Below are positions 8,131-18,122 of a DNA stretch of 64,000 nt, piece by piece. A program made the translations under genes and the position numbers. Under the pieces are notes generated by a model. The model worked only from the letters and a program-made list of their open reading frames with translations, had not been told where the DNA came from and did not search any database. The stretch's first letter is position 1, and each line of letters begins with the position of its first letter. This DNA comes from Paracoccus seriniphilus (GTDB lineage Bacteria > Pseudomonadota > Alphaproteobacteria > Rhodobacterales > Rhodobacteraceae), in NCBI RefSeq assembly GCF_028553745.1, contig NZ_CP067129.1, positions 1,036,501-1,100,500 on the forward strand, given 5' to 3'.

Positions 8131-9245
8131 CCTGCGTCAAGCCCGAAGATCTGGATCTGCCATCGCCCGGTGCAGTCTGGAACAGCCTGCCCCTGCCCGG
8201 ATTGATGCTGAATGCCGAAGGGCGCGTGGTGGCAATGAATGATGCCGCCGAGGTCTGGCTGAACATGTCGCGCAATTCCACCATCGGCAAGAAACTGGAC
8301 GGAGAGCCTCTGGCGAAGAAGCTGCGGGTCGTTCCATCCCTGATGCCGCTGGTGACGCGGGTCATGGGCACCGATGAGGCGCTGTATCAGGGAGATGTCC
8401 AGTTCGAGATCGGAGATCGCGCCGGGGGCCATGAAACCCGACGTGCGGCGGTTCATGCCGGACCAGCTGCCGAACCACATGATCTGGTCTCGTTGCTGCT
8501 GGTGCCGCTGACCGATGCGGGGCTTCGCTACCAAAGCAAGGCGGTCAAATCGGCGGCACGCAGTGCCATCGGCATGGCCGAGATGCTGGCCCATGAAATC
8601 AAGAACCCCTTGGCGGGCATCCGTGGTGCGGCGCAGCTGATGAGCATGAACGCCACGCCCGAAGATCGCGAAATGGCGGATATGATCGTCAGCGAGTCAC
8701 GCCGCATCGTCGCGCTGCTGGATCAGGTCGAAAAATTCGGCGACACTTCTGCCCCGCACCTGAGGCCGGTGAACATTCACGACATTCTGGAGAATGTGCG
8801 CCGTTCGGCAAGTGTCGGATTCGCCCGCGATATCAACATGGTTCCCGACTATGATCCGTCATTGCCGCCGGCCATGGCCGATGCCGACCAGTTGACGCAG
8901 GTCTGCCTCAATCTGGTCAAGAACGCCGCCGAGGCGCTGGCGCATACGGAGCGACCGACGATCAGGCTGCACAGCTTCTATGATCACACCCTTCGGCTGC
9001 CGCCCGATGACGATGATCCGGCTGGGCGCGCGCTGCCGCTTCAGATCGTCATCGAGGACAATGGCCCCGGTCTGCCCCCCGCGATTGCCGACCAGATTTT
9101 CGAACCCTTCGTGTCTGGACGCGAGAATGGCACGGGGCTTGGACTGGCACTGGTCAGCAAGATCATCACCGATCACGGCGCGCTGATCCGTGTGGACAGC
9201 CGGCCGGGGCGCACCTCATTTCGAATTTCACTTCCAAAGGCATAA
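8127..9245 (+). CDS. ntrB: Nitrogen regulation sensor histidine kinase NtrB (GlnL)
   Basis: A 372-aa soluble kinase starting MTCVKPEDLDLP at the ATG that overlaps the dusB stop. Order: a PAS domain (about residues 20-130), a dimerization/phosphoacceptor region with H156 in LAHEIKNPLAGIRGAAQLM, then the ATPase with N-box LVKNAAEAL, DNGPGLPPAI and GTGLGLALVSKII. Family knowledge: NtrB phosphorylates or dephosphorylates NtrC under PII (GlnB) control according to nitrogen supply. No membrane segment, as expected for NtrB. ntrC follows after 12 bases. Confidence 0.95.
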   Translation: MTCVKPEDLDLPSPGAVWNSLPLPGLMLNAEGRVVAMNDAAEVWLNMSRNSTIGKKLDGEPLAKKLRVVPSLMPLVTRVMGTDEALYQGDVQFEIGDRAGGHETRRAAVHAGPAAEPHDLVSLLLVPLTDAGLRYQSKAVKSAARSAIGMAEMLAHEIKNPLAGIRGAAQLMSMNATPEDREMADMIVSESRRIVALLDQVEKFGDTSAPHLRPVNIHDILENVRRSASVGFARDINMVPDYDPSLPPAMADADQLTQVCLNLVKNAAEALAHTERPTIRLHSFYDHTLRLPPDDDDPAGRALPLQIVIEDNGPGLPPAIADQIFEPFVSGRENGTGLGLALVSKIITDHGALIRVDSRPGRTSFRISLPKA

Positions 9246-9257
9246 GGACCAAGGCCC

Positions 9258-10706
9258 ATGGACGGAACTGTTCTGATCGCCGATGACGACCGCACGATAC
9301 GCACCGTGCTGACTCAGGCGCTGACCCGCGCGGGATGCCGCGTGCATGCCACCGGCAGTCTGGCGCAGCTGGAAAAATGGGTCGAGGAAGGGCGCGGCGA
9401 TCTGGTGATCACCGATGTGATGATGCCCGATGGCAATGGCATCGACCAGATTCCCGCCATCCATAAGGCACGGCCGGATCTGCCGGTCATCGTGATCTCG
9501 GCCCAGAACACCATCGTGACCGCCATTCGCGCAACCGAGGCGGATGCCTTTGAATATCTGCCCAAGCCCTTTGACCTGCCCGACCTGATGGCCAAGGCCA
9601 ACCAGGCGCTGTCACGCAGGCCGCGGCGCAACGATGCGACGGCGGAACCGGCGGCGCCCTCGGCCGGGAGCACGGCTGATCCGGCCATGCCCCTGATTGG
9701 CCATGCACCGGCCATGCAGTCGCTGTTCAGAATGGTGGCGCGCGTCCTGAACGCCGATCTGCCGGTGATGATTGCCGGTGAGGCCGGAGTCGGCAAGACG
9801 ATCATCGCGCGGTCATTCCATGAATTGTCGGACCGTCGTGATCGTGGGCTGGTGTTCCTGACCTCGGCGGATGCAGGCGAGAAATCCGTCATGCAGGCGA
9901 CCGAGAAATCGCGTGGCGGCACCATCGTGATCGAGAATCCGGCAGGTTTCGATCAGGCGGCCCAGGCGCGGTTGATCGGGTTGATCGAGGCGACGGAAAC
10001 CGGGGCGGACCGTGCCGAGGCCCCGCGTTTCGTCGCCACCACCGGGCCGGACCCGCAGGCCGATGTCGCCTCGGGGCGGCTGCGTTCGGACCTCTATTAC
10101 CGGTTGGCGGGGATCACCATGGTTGTCCCGCCGCTGCGGGCCCGCGTCGATGATATTCTGCCGTTGGCCTCGCATTTGCTGGCGCGGGCCTCGGCGCAGG
10201 GATTGCCCGAACGCAGCCTGTCGGAGGAAGCGGCCACCCTGCTGCGCGCCCATCCCTTCCCGGGAAATGTGCGCGAACTGGAAAACATGATGCGCAGGCT
10301 GGCCCTGACGGCCAGTGCCACGGCAATCTCGGGCAGCGAAATGCGCGAGGCACTCAGCCAGCAAGGGGGCGGGCGTGGCGCTCCGGCGATGCAATCGGCC
10401 GCGGTGCCTCTGGATGGCGTGTCGCCGGTGGCCGGACAGATTCCGGCGGATGACGGACCCTTGTCGGATTCGGTCGAGGCGCATTTGCAGCGCTATTTCG
10501 ATCTGCATGGCGACGCGCTGCCGCCTCCGGGCCTGTATGACCGGATTCTGCGCGAGGTCGAGCGCCCGCTGTTGCAGGTGGCATTGGATGCGACCGGCGG
10601 GAATCAGCTGCGCTGTGCGGATCTGCTGGGAATAAACCGCAATACCCTGCGCAAAAAGCTGACCGAGCTGAATATCGAGGTGACACGACGCCGCAAACTG
10701 ATGTAA
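9258..10706 (+). CDS. ntrC: Nitrogen response regulator NtrC, sigma-54-independent type
   Basis: A 482-aa regulator. Receiver domain at residues 1-120, with DDD near the start and phosphoacceptor D53 (VITDVMMPDG). The central AAA+ domain (about 145-385) has a Walker A, GEAGVGKT, but lacks the GAFTGA sigma-54 contact loop and has IVIENPAGF where Walker B normally reads FLDEIGDM. C-terminal Fis-type HTH (GGNQLRCADLLGINRNTLRKKL). Known: Rhodobacter capsulatus NtrC also lacks GAFTGA and activates RNA polymerase with sigma-70. This protein fits that group, so it probably turns on nitrogen-scavenging genes without RpoN. An inserted Ala/Pro linker (about 385-430) precedes the HTH. Confidence 0.93.
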   Translation: MDGTVLIADDDRTIRTVLTQALTRAGCRVHATGSLAQLEKWVEEGRGDLVITDVMMPDGNGIDQIPAIHKARPDLPVIVISAQNTIVTAIRATEADAFEYLPKPFDLPDLMAKANQALSRRPRRNDATAEPAAPSAGSTADPAMPLIGHAPAMQSLFRMVARVLNADLPVMIAGEAGVGKTIIARSFHELSDRRDRGLVFLTSADAGEKSVMQATEKSRGGTIVIENPAGFDQAAQARLIGLIEATETGADRAEAPRFVATTGPDPQADVASGRLRSDLYYRLAGITMVVPPLRARVDDILPLASHLLARASAQGLPERSLSEEAATLLRAHPFPGNVRELENMMRRLALTASATAISGSEMREALSQQGGGRGAPAMQSAAVPLDGVSPVAGQIPADDGPLSDSVEAHLQRYFDLHGDALPPPGLYDRILREVERPLLQVALDATGGNQLRCADLLGINRNTLRKKLTELNIEVTRRRKLM

Positions 10707-10779
10707 AACCGCCACAGAGGGCAGTGGCATAGTCACGTCACTGCAACAGATAAGCCGCGTCAGACGGCGAGTGGGGGAA

Positions 10780-13047
10780 ATGGCAGAGTCCGCATCAGGG
10801 CTAAGCTGGGACAGGCTGGCCAGGTTACGATTGCCGCGACATTGGCGTGGTCCGGTCAGCTGGGGCGCGCTGCTGGTCGGTGCGTCTCTGGCAGCGGCGA
10901 CGATCTTCGTTCTGGGTCCACTGAGTCACGGTATTCAAAGCCGCGTTCTGCGTCTGATCCTGATGCTGGACCTGATCTATCTGATCATGCTGATCGGTGC
11001 CGTTCTGGCCCGCATGGCGCGGCTGATCACGGCGCGGCGGCATTCGGCGGCAGGTTCGCGCCTGCATGCGCGGCTGGTCACGGTCTTTGCCGGTCTGGCG
11101 CTGGTGCCGACGGTGCTGGTGGCGCTTTTCGCGGGCCTGTTGGTCAATATCGGACTGGAGGGCTGGTTCTCGGACCGGGTGCAGCAGGTTGTCACGACCT
11201 CGCAGGCCGCGGCCGAGGCCTATCAGGAAGAGCATCGCGATGACCTGACCGAGGATGCCCGTGCGCTGGCCGGTGTGCTGACCCAGGCCGGACGCAAGAA
11301 TCCGATGATCGAAGACGGCGAAATGCGGCAGTTGCTGGTGCAGGGGCAGTCGCTGATTCAGCGGGGCCTGCGCGAGGCCTATATCATCAATGGCGCGGGT
11401 GAGATTCGGGCAAGGGGCGAGCGCAGCTATCTGTTCTGGTATGAAGAACCCACCAGCGAAGAGCTGGACCGCGCGCAGAGCGAAGGTCTGGTCCTGATCG
11501 AAGACTGGCAGAACAACGAGTTCCGCGCGCTGGTCGCCCTGCCGCCGCTGGCCGACCGCTATCTGTATGTGACCCGCGATGTTGACGGGGATCTGCTGGG
11601 GCTTCTGGACGATACCCGTGCCACGGTGGGCGATTATCGTCAGCTCGAGGAAACGCGGGGGCAGGTTCTGTTCGAATTTTCGCTGGTCTATCTGGGTTTT
11701 GCGCTGCTGCTGGTGGCGGCAGCGATCTGGCTGGGTCTGTGGTTTGCCAGCCGGCTGTCGCGGCCCATCGGGCAATTGGCGCAGGCCAGCGAACGGGTCG
11801 GCCATGGTGATCTGGACGTGCAGGTGCCCGAGGTGGATACCGGCGACGAGATCCAGACCCTGGGCGAGAGTTTCAACCGCATGACGCGGCAGTTGAAGGC
11901 ACAGCGCGAAGAACTGGTCGAAAGCTATCGCATCAGCGACGGTCAGCGGCGTCTGTTCGACAATGTGTTGTCCTCGGTAACATCGGGGGTCATCGGGCTG
12001 GATGCGGCAGGCGAGATCGATTTCGTCAACCGCTCGGCCACGCGTCTGCTGGGGCTGGACCCCAAGACCGATATTGATGCGCTTCTGAATGAGGCCGTGC
12101 CGGAATTCGCGCCGCTGTTTGATCGCCTGTCGGGCTCGGTCGCGGAAACGGTCCAGGATGAGGTGCGGCTGCTGCGTGAAGGTCGCCTGGAAAGCCTGTT
12201 GGTGCGCATGGCGGTGCGGCGGGGCGCGGATGGCGGGCTGGAAGGCTATGTGGTCGCTTTTGACGATGTGACCGAGCTGGTCAGCGCGCAGCGTCTGGCC
12301 GCCTGGGGGGATGTGGCACGCCGGGTCGCCCATGAAATCAAGAACCCGCTGACCCCGATTCAACTGTCCGCGGAAAGATTGCGGCGCAAGTTCGGCCCGC
12401 TGGCTGGCCCCGAGGAAAAGGCGTCGCTGGATCAATATGTCGATGTGATCATCCGCCAGACCGGTGATCTGCGCCGCATCGTCGATGAATTCAGCCGCTT
12501 TGCCCGTATGCCGGAACCCGATCGCGCGGAAACCGACATGGCAGCGCTGCTGCGCGAGGTCGTCCTGCTGCAGCAGGATGCGCTGAAGGGGGCGCTGGTC
12601 GCGGATATTCCCGATGAGCCGGTGATCGTCGATTGCGATCAGGGCATGTTGCGTCAGGCGCTGACGAATCTGCTGAAGAATGCCGGAGAGGCCATCGAGG
12701 AACGCGCCGAGAAGATGGAAGAGGGTTGGACCGGCCGGGTGCATGTGCAGTTGCAGGCCGAACATGACGCGGTCACGATCACCATCACCGATAACGGTCC
12801 GGGGTTGCCAGCGGACCGGTCACGCCTGTTCGAACCCTATGTCACGCTGAAATCACATGGCACCGGACTTGGCCTGCCGATTGTCAAGAAGATCGTCGAG
12901 GAACATGGCGGCAGCCTGACCCTGACGGATGCGTCCGACCGCGATGGCGCAAGGGCCGAAATTCGCCTTCCACGGGAAAGGCATCCGGTGCGTGGCACCC
13001 AGGTCAAGAACAGACAAGAAAAACACGAGGCGGCAGCACATGACTGA
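10780..13047 (+). CDS. ntrY: Membrane sensor histidine kinase NtrY
   Basis: A 755-aa kinase from the ATG at 10780 (MAESASGLSW); a GTG at 10771 is an alternative start. Several N-terminal membrane segments (about residues 28-110), a periplasmic sensor region, another segment (about 300-325), a HAMP domain (RLSRPIGQLAQASERVGHGD), a PAS domain, then H518 in VAHEIKNPLTPIQLSAERL and an ATPase with LLKNAGEA, DNGPGLP and GTGLGLPIVKKI. Known role: NtrY pairs with NtrX and, in alphaproteobacteria, has been linked to nitrogen metabolism, redox/oxygen sensing and envelope control. Its end overlaps ntrX by 8 bases. Confidence 0.94.
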   Translation: MAESASGLSWDRLARLRLPRHWRGPVSWGALLVGASLAAATIFVLGPLSHGIQSRVLRLILMLDLIYLIMLIGAVLARMARLITARRHSAAGSRLHARLVTVFAGLALVPTVLVALFAGLLVNIGLEGWFSDRVQQVVTTSQAAAEAYQEEHRDDLTEDARALAGVLTQAGRKNPMIEDGEMRQLLVQGQSLIQRGLREAYIINGAGEIRARGERSYLFWYEEPTSEELDRAQSEGLVLIEDWQNNEFRALVALPPLADRYLYVTRDVDGDLLGLLDDTRATVGDYRQLEETRGQVLFEFSLVYLGFALLLVAAAIWLGLWFASRLSRPIGQLAQASERVGHGDLDVQVPEVDTGDEIQTLGESFNRMTRQLKAQREELVESYRISDGQRRLFDNVLSSVTSGVIGLDAAGEIDFVNRSATRLLGLDPKTDIDALLNEAVPEFAPLFDRLSGSVAETVQDEVRLLREGRLESLLVRMAVRRGADGGLEGYVVAFDDVTELVSAQRLAAWGDVARRVAHEIKNPLTPIQLSAERLRRKFGPLAGPEEKASLDQYVDVIIRQTGDLRRIVDEFSRFARMPEPDRAETDMAALLREVVLLQQDALKGALVADIPDEPVIVDCDQGMLRQALTNLLKNAGEAIEERAEKMEEGWTGRVHVQLQAEHDAVTITITDNGPGLPADRSRLFEPYVTLKSHGTGLGLPIVKKIVEEHGGSLTLTDASDRDGARAEIRLPRERHPVRGTQVKNRQEKHEAAAHD

Positions 13048-14431
13048 TATTCTGATCGTAGATGACGAACGCGATATCCGCGAACTGATTGCCGACATCC
13101 TGAAGGATGAAGGTTTTGAAACGCGGCTTGCGGCGAATTCGGACGAGGCGATAGATGCTCTGAACGAGAGCGAGCCGGCCCTGATGGTTCTGGATATCTG
13201 GCTGAAGGACAGCCGGATGGACGGCATCGACATTCTGAAACAGGTCAAGAACAACAATCCCGATGTGCCGGTGATCATCATCTCGGGTCATGGCAATATC
13301 GAGATTGCGGTCGCCGCGATCCGCCAGGGGGCCTATGACTTCATCGAAAAACCCTTCAATATCGATCAGTTGATGGTCGTCGTGAACCGGGCGATGGAAA
13401 CCAGCCGCCTGCGTCGCGAGAACAGCACCCTGCGCCGTGGCGGCGAGCGCGCCACCGAAATGCTGGGCCAATCCGTCGCTTTCAAGCGTCTGCGGGACAA
13501 TCTGGACAAGGTTGCCAAATCCAACGGGCGGGTCATGCTGTCGGGCGAGCCGGGCGCGGGCAAGGAACTGGCCGCGCGCTATATCCACGCCCACAGTCCG
13601 CGTGCAAGCTCACCATTCATCACCGTTCCCTGCGCCAGTATCGAGCCTGAACGCATGGAAGAGGTTCTTTTCGGGCGCGAAAGCCCCGAGCGCGGCATCG
13701 AGAAAGGTCTGCTGGAGCAGGCCCATGGCGGGGTGATCTATTTCGACGAGGTCGGAGACATGCCCCTGGGCACCCAGCCCAAGATCCTGCGCGTGCTGAC
13801 CGAACAGCAGTTCAGCCGGGCTGGGGGCACGGACAGGGTTCGCGTCGATCTGCGGGTGATTTCCTCGACCAATCGCGATCTGCTTGCCGAGATTGCCGCC
13901 GGACGATTCCGTCAGGAGCTGTATGACCGGCTGAACGTCGTGCCGGTGGCGGTGCCGTCACTGGCGGACCGGCGCGACGACATCGCGCTGCTGGCAAGCC
14001 ATTTCATCGCGCAGTTCCATGCCATGCAGGGGCTGCCGGCGCGCGAATTGCCCGAGGAAACGATTGCGGCGCTGCAATCCATGCGCTGGCCGGGCAATAT
14101 CCGCCAGCTGCGCAACGTGATCGAGCGGGTGCTGATTCTGGCCGAAGGCAATGGGCCGATCCAGCCGACAGAACTTGAACCTCAGGGGGCCACCCCGGAC
14201 AACAGTGATGCACTGAGCCTTGGGCCGCAGATCACCGCCATGGCACTGCGCGAGGCCCGCGAGATGTTCGAGCGTGAATATCTGCTGGCGCAGATCAACC
14301 GTTTCGGCGGCAATATCAGTCGCACGGCCCAATTCGTCGGCATGGAGCGCAGCGCGCTGCACCGCAAGCTCAAATCTCTTGGGGTCGTTGGCGGCATGCG
14401 CAACGACGAGGAAATGATTGCAGGGAAATGA
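13040..14431 (+). CDS. ntrX: Response regulator NtrX (no GAFTGA motif)
   Basis: A 463-aa regulator starting MTDILIVDDERDIREL, inside the end of ntrY. The receiver carries D52 (MVLDIWLKD). The AAA+ domain has Walker A GEPGAGKEL and an intact Walker B VIYFDEVGDMP, but the segment EEVLFGRESPERGIEKG stands where GAFTGA would be, so it should not activate sigma-54 promoters. The C-terminal HTH (NISRTAQFVGMERSALHRKLKSLGV) is intact. Known: rhodobacterial NtrX proteins share this loss and act with the housekeeping sigma factor or as repressors. A GC-rich hairpin (14446-14465) follows the stop. Confidence 0.93.
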   Translation: MTDILIVDDERDIRELIADILKDEGFETRLAANSDEAIDALNESEPALMVLDIWLKDSRMDGIDILKQVKNNNPDVPVIIISGHGNIEIAVAAIRQGAYDFIEKPFNIDQLMVVVNRAMETSRLRRENSTLRRGGERATEMLGQSVAFKRLRDNLDKVAKSNGRVMLSGEPGAGKELAARYIHAHSPRASSPFITVPCASIEPERMEEVLFGRESPERGIEKGLLEQAHGGVIYFDEVGDMPLGTQPKILRVLTEQQFSRAGGTDRVRVDLRVISSTNRDLLAEIAAGRFRQELYDRLNVVPVAVPSLADRRDDIALLASHFIAQFHAMQGLPARELPEETIAALQSMRWPGNIRQLRNVIERVLILAEGNGPIQPTELEPQGATPDNSDALSLGPQITAMALREAREMFEREYLLAQINRFGGNISRTAQFVGMERSALHRKLKSLGVVGGMRNDEEMIAGK

Positions 14432-14997
14432 ATGGCTCTGATCCGGCCCGGCGCTAATGCCGGGCGGTGGCAGCGGAAAAATGAACGCGGTCGGCGGGGT
14501 GCTGCCAGATCACCTTCGCCGACCACGCCCGATCCAGCCTGACCGAAGAGGGCGTTCGGGGAAACAAACACGATCCGATGGGATGCCAGGTCACGGGAGC
14601 AGACGAAACCGGAACCTTGCATGCATCGGGATACTCCATCTCCGTTTTTGTCATCTGGTTCGGTTCAGTGGGTCCGATTCCGGATCGGGCCGCATGGCAA
14701 GCATTTCGTGGCACCTGTATGTGACAATACGGGGCAATGGGCAACCCTCGGGGATGTTCGTCCCGCCGACAGGGCGGGCGCTCATCTGATGCAGATCAGG
14801 CGGATCGCCTTCAACTGAAGGTGATCATACTCTGGAATCAGGGCACGCAGCAAGTGTTTTCCTTGAAGTGCCGCAATCCAAGGTTGCTTTTCCGGCCCGG
14901 CATCCGCGCCATCCGGGTCAGGATGGTTGCGCCACGGGGAAAGGCGGCATAGGCAAAGAGGAACGGGTGGGCGACCGCCATTTGCACGAGGGATCGG
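14432..14997. other. 566-base intergenic region between ntrX and trkA
   Basis: No convincing gene. It holds three hairpins: GCCCGGC/GCCGGGC (14446-14452 with 14459-14465, no T-run, possible ntrX end); a CCGCC/GGCGG pair around GACA (about 14763-14778); and a 10-bp stem GATCGCCTTC/GAAGGTGATC with loop AACT (14803-14812 with 14817-14826). On the minus strand a frame from 14744 (or 14654) to 14454 gives 96 (or 67) residues with Trp-containing segments (VTWHPIG, AKVIWQHPADRVHF) and high third-position GC, but no clear ribosome site and no family I recognise. It may be a small gene or chance. Confidence 0.5.
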
Positions 14998-16374
14998 ATG
15001 AAGATCATCATCTGCGGAGCGGGGCAGGTCGGTTGGCAAATCGCACGACATCTGTCCGGTGAACGGAATGACGTCACCATCATCGACAACAATGCCGAAC
15101 TGATCCGGCGGGCCACCGACGCACTGGACGTGCAGGGCGTCACCGGTTTCGCCAGCCATCCCGATGTGCTGGACAATGCCGGCGCGCGTGATGCCGATCT
15201 GATCATTGCCGCGACCCATTCGGACGAGGTGAACATGGTCACCTGCCAGGTGGCCCATTCGGTGTTCCAGGTATCGCGCAAGATTGCCCGTCTGCGCAGT
15301 ACCGCATATCTGGATGCCATCTATTCCGACCTGTATCGCACCGATCATCTGCCCATTGATGTTGTCATCAGCCCCGAACGCGAGGTCGCCAAGGCCGCGC
15401 TGCAACGTCTTTCCGCGCCCTCGACCTTTGATGTCGAAACCTTTCTGAATGGGCGCACCCATCTGCTGGGCATTGCGCTGGACGATGACTGTCCGGCGCT
15501 GAACACGCCGCTGCGGCAATTGAACGAGATATTTTCCAGTCTTCGTGCCATCGTTGTCGGGGTGCGGCGCGCGGGGCGGCTGTTTGCGCCAGAGCCGGGC
15601 GACCAGTTGTTCGCGGGGGATCAGATCTATGTATTTTCCCATCGCGACGATGTTGCGCGCACCCTGGAGATTTTCGGCAAGGCCCCGCGCAAGCAGTCGC
15701 GCGTTGCCATCATCGGGGCAGGGAATGTCGGCCTTGCCGTGGCCCGTACGCTGGAGGCGCAGCCGGAACGCATTCGCGCCAAGCTGATCGAGCGCGACCG
15801 CACGCGGGCCGAATATGCCGCGGACCGGCTGGAGCGGACCATCGTGCTGAACGGCGACGGCCTGTCGGCAGAATTGCTGGAGGAAGCCGCCGTTCCCACC
15901 GCCGATGCCGTTCTGGCCGTGACCGATGATGACAAGACGAACATCCTTGCCTCGGTGCGTGCCAAACAGGCCGGCGCTGGCATGGCCATTGCGCTGATCA
16001 ATGACCCCACCCTTGTGTCGTTGATGGGGGCCTTGGATATCGATGCCTATATCAATCCGCGTGCAACGACGGTGTCGACCATCCTGCGCCATATCCGCCA
16101 TGGTCGCGTGCAGGACATCTATTCGGTCGGCGATGCCGAGGCCGAAGTCATGCAGGCTCAGGTCCTGTCTACCTCGCCGATGTCGGGCCGGGCGATCCGC
16201 GATATCGAATTTCCCGAAGGGGCGCTGATCGGGGCGGTCCTGAAGGGCGACAAGGTGATCAAGCCGTCATCGGATACCCGCATCGAAGAGGGTGACGTGG
16301 TTCTGATCTTTGCGCTGACCAAGGACGTGCCAGAGGTCGAACGCCTCTTGCAGGTCTCGATCGACTTTTTCTGA
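14998..16374 (+). CDS. trkA: Trk system potassium uptake regulatory subunit TrkA
   Basis: A 458-aa cytoplasmic protein with two tandem RCK units. The first Rossmann fold starts MKIIICGAGQVGWQIARHL, and the second begins near residue 235 with VAIIGAGNVGLAVARTL. Each is followed by an RCK-C ligand domain; the last (about 375-455) ends EGDVVLIFALTKDVPEVERLL. Known role: TrkA binds NAD(H)/ATP and gates the TrkH channel. trkH follows after 10 bases, which supports the assignment. Length equals that of E. coli TrkA (458 aa). Confidence 0.95.
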   Translation: MKIIICGAGQVGWQIARHLSGERNDVTIIDNNAELIRRATDALDVQGVTGFASHPDVLDNAGARDADLIIAATHSDEVNMVTCQVAHSVFQVSRKIARLRSTAYLDAIYSDLYRTDHLPIDVVISPEREVAKAALQRLSAPSTFDVETFLNGRTHLLGIALDDDCPALNTPLRQLNEIFSSLRAIVVGVRRAGRLFAPEPGDQLFAGDQIYVFSHRDDVARTLEIFGKAPRKQSRVAIIGAGNVGLAVARTLEAQPERIRAKLIERDRTRAEYAADRLERTIVLNGDGLSAELLEEAAVPTADAVLAVTDDDKTNILASVRAKQAGAGMAIALINDPTLVSLMGALDIDAYINPRATTVSTILRHIRHGRVQDIYSVGDAEAEVMQAQVLSTSPMSGRAIRDIEFPEGALIGAVLKGDKVIKPSSDTRIEEGDVVLIFALTKDVPEVERLLQVSIDFF

Positions 16375-16384
16375 GGCGCTGGCG

Positions 16385-18004
16385 ATGCCGGTCCTTCTGC
16401 GTTTGCCCCTGTTCATCCAGCTCAGCGTTCTGGTCGGGCTGATGATGTTGATCCCGGCAAGCTATGCCTCGGTGACGGATCACGACGCAATCGCGCGCAA
16501 TTTCCTGTATGCCGCGCTGCTGGTGCTGGTGCTGGCCGGGCTGGTCGGGCTGGCAACCGTGGCCAATCCGCCCGAGCGGCGGGCGCGGAACACCCTGTTG
16601 AGCATGCTCGCGACGATGGCCTTGCTGCCGGTCATCCTGGCCTTTCCCTTTGCCGAAAGCCTGCCTGACACCGGGATGTTCAACGCATGGTGGGAAATGG
16701 TGTCATCCCTGACCACCACCGGCGCATCGCTTTATTCCGCCGATCTGCTGCCCGCGCCGCTGCATCTGTGGCGGGCGCTGGTGGGCTGGATGGGCGGCTT
16801 CTTCATGCTGGTGGCGGCCGTGGCCGTTCTTGCGCCGCTGCGTGTGGGCGGGTTCGAACTGATGGCTTCGCCCTATGGCCGCAGCGAAAATTTCGACAAG
16901 CTGCCCGAATCCGCCAATCCGCGCGAGTTGCAACCGCATCTTTCCTCGCCCGAGTTTCGCACGCGGCTGAACAACCCCTCCTACAGGCTGTTTCGCGCCG
17001 CGCAATCTGTCTTTCCTGTCTATGCGGGGCTGACGCTGCTGGCCTGGCTGGGGCTGTTGTTGCTGGGGGATGAATCCCTTGTCGCCCTGTGCCGGGCCAT
17101 GGGCACGCTGGCAACCAGCGGCATCGCGCCCGATCTGGGTGCGGCGCAGAACAATGCCGGCCTGTCGGGCGAGGTGCTGATCTTCCTGTTCATGATCCCG
17201 GCGCTGTCGCGACGTTTCTGGCCCGGCGGGCAAGAGCTGCGCGCCACCGACCACTTGAAGGATGATCCCGAACTGCGCATGGCCTTTGGACTGGTTGTCG
17301 TGGTCACGGCAATCCTGTTTCTTCGCCATTTCCTGGGGGCGATTGAATCGGGCGGCACGGGCATTCGTGACACGGTGGGTCTGGCCAAGGGGCTTTCGGC
17401 CTTCTGGGGCGGTATGTTCAACACGCTCAGCTATCTGACGACGACCGGCTGGAACTCGGTCGACTGGCAGGGCGCACGCGCCTGGTCGGGGCTGACGTCG
17501 CCGGGGCTGATCCTGGCCGGTCTGGCGATGATGGGCGGCGGGGTCGCCACGACGGCAGGCGGGGTCAAGCTGTTGCGCGTCTATGCCCTGGCGCGCCACG
17601 GCGAACGCGAAATGGAAAAGATCATACACCCCAGCTCGGTTTCCGGCGGCGGTCGAATCGCGCGCAGGTTGCGCCGGGAAGGGGCCTATCTGGCCTTTAT
17701 CTTCTTCATGCTGTTCGCCTGCTCGATCGCTGCGACGGTGGCCCTGGTGTCCATCCAGCAGATCGAATTCGATACCGCCACGATCCTGTCGATTGCGGCA
17801 CTGACCAATACCGGACCGCTTGCCGGAGCCATTCCGCTGACCCCGGCCTTTGATGCCACGGCGGGTGTGGCCTCGGCCCCCTGGGACGGTTGGTCGGGTC
17901 TGCCGCTGTTCACCAAGGCGGTGCTGGCAGGGGCGATGATCGTGGGTCGGCTGGAGACGCTGGCCATTCTGGCGCTGTTTTCCCCCGATTTCTGGCGCCG
18001 CTAG
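16385..18004 (+). CDS. trkH: Potassium uptake channel subunit TrkH/TrkG
   Basis: A 539-aa inner-membrane protein of the TrkH/KtrB superfamily. It has about 11-12 hydrophobic segments and four pore-loop repeats that can be followed by the TTTGASL motif (around residue 112), [24 protein letters not shown] and [13 protein letters not shown], where the central glycines form the K+ filter. [16 protein letters not shown] lies in the intramembrane gating loop region. Pairs with TrkA directly upstream. Slightly longer than E. coli TrkH (483 aa). Confidence 0.94.
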   Translation: MPVLLRLPLFIQLSVLVGLMMLIPASYASVTDHDAIARNFLYAALLVLVLAGLVGLATVANPPERRARNTLLSMLATMALLPVILAFPFAESLPDTGMFNAWWEMVSSLTTTGASLYSADLLPAPLHLWRALVGWMGGFFMLVAAVAVLAPLRVGGFELMASPYGRSENFDKLPESANPRELQPHLSSPEFRTRLNNPSYRLFRAAQSVFPVYAGLTLLAWLGLLLLGDESLVALCRAMGTLATSGIAPDLGAAQNNAGLSGEVLIFLFMIPALSRRFWPGGQELRATDHLKDDPELRMAFGLVVVVTAILFLRHFLGAIESGGTGIRDTVGLAKGLSAFWGGMFNTLSYLTTTGWNSVDWQGARAWSGLTSPGLILAGLAMMGGGVATTAGGVKLLRVYALARHGEREMEKIIHPSSVSGGGRIARRLRREGAYLAFIFFMLFACSIAATVALVSIQQIEFDTATILSIAALTNTGPLAGAIPLTPAFDATAGVASAPWDGWSGLPLFTKAVLAGAMIVGRLETLAILALFSPDFWRR

Positions 18005-18122
18005 CCATTCGCTGGACGCATGCGGCAGCGTGTTCTTTGCAGGACTGTCTCGCTTGCAAGGTCAGGAACAACGCCTTACATGTGGGTTCAGACCGGGACA
18101 GTGCGAAAAAATGGAAGAAAAA

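Noticed and set aside
14700-14730. Sigma-54 promoter-like TGGCAC
   Set aside because: TGGCAC is present but the following TTGC element at the right spacing is not.
14452-14789. Small plus-strand frames in the ntrX-trkA spacer
   Set aside because: No ribosome site, basic low-complexity composition and no conserved pattern.
15000-16101. Minus-strand frame opposite trkA (439 codons)
   Set aside because: Shadow of trkA; no family features.
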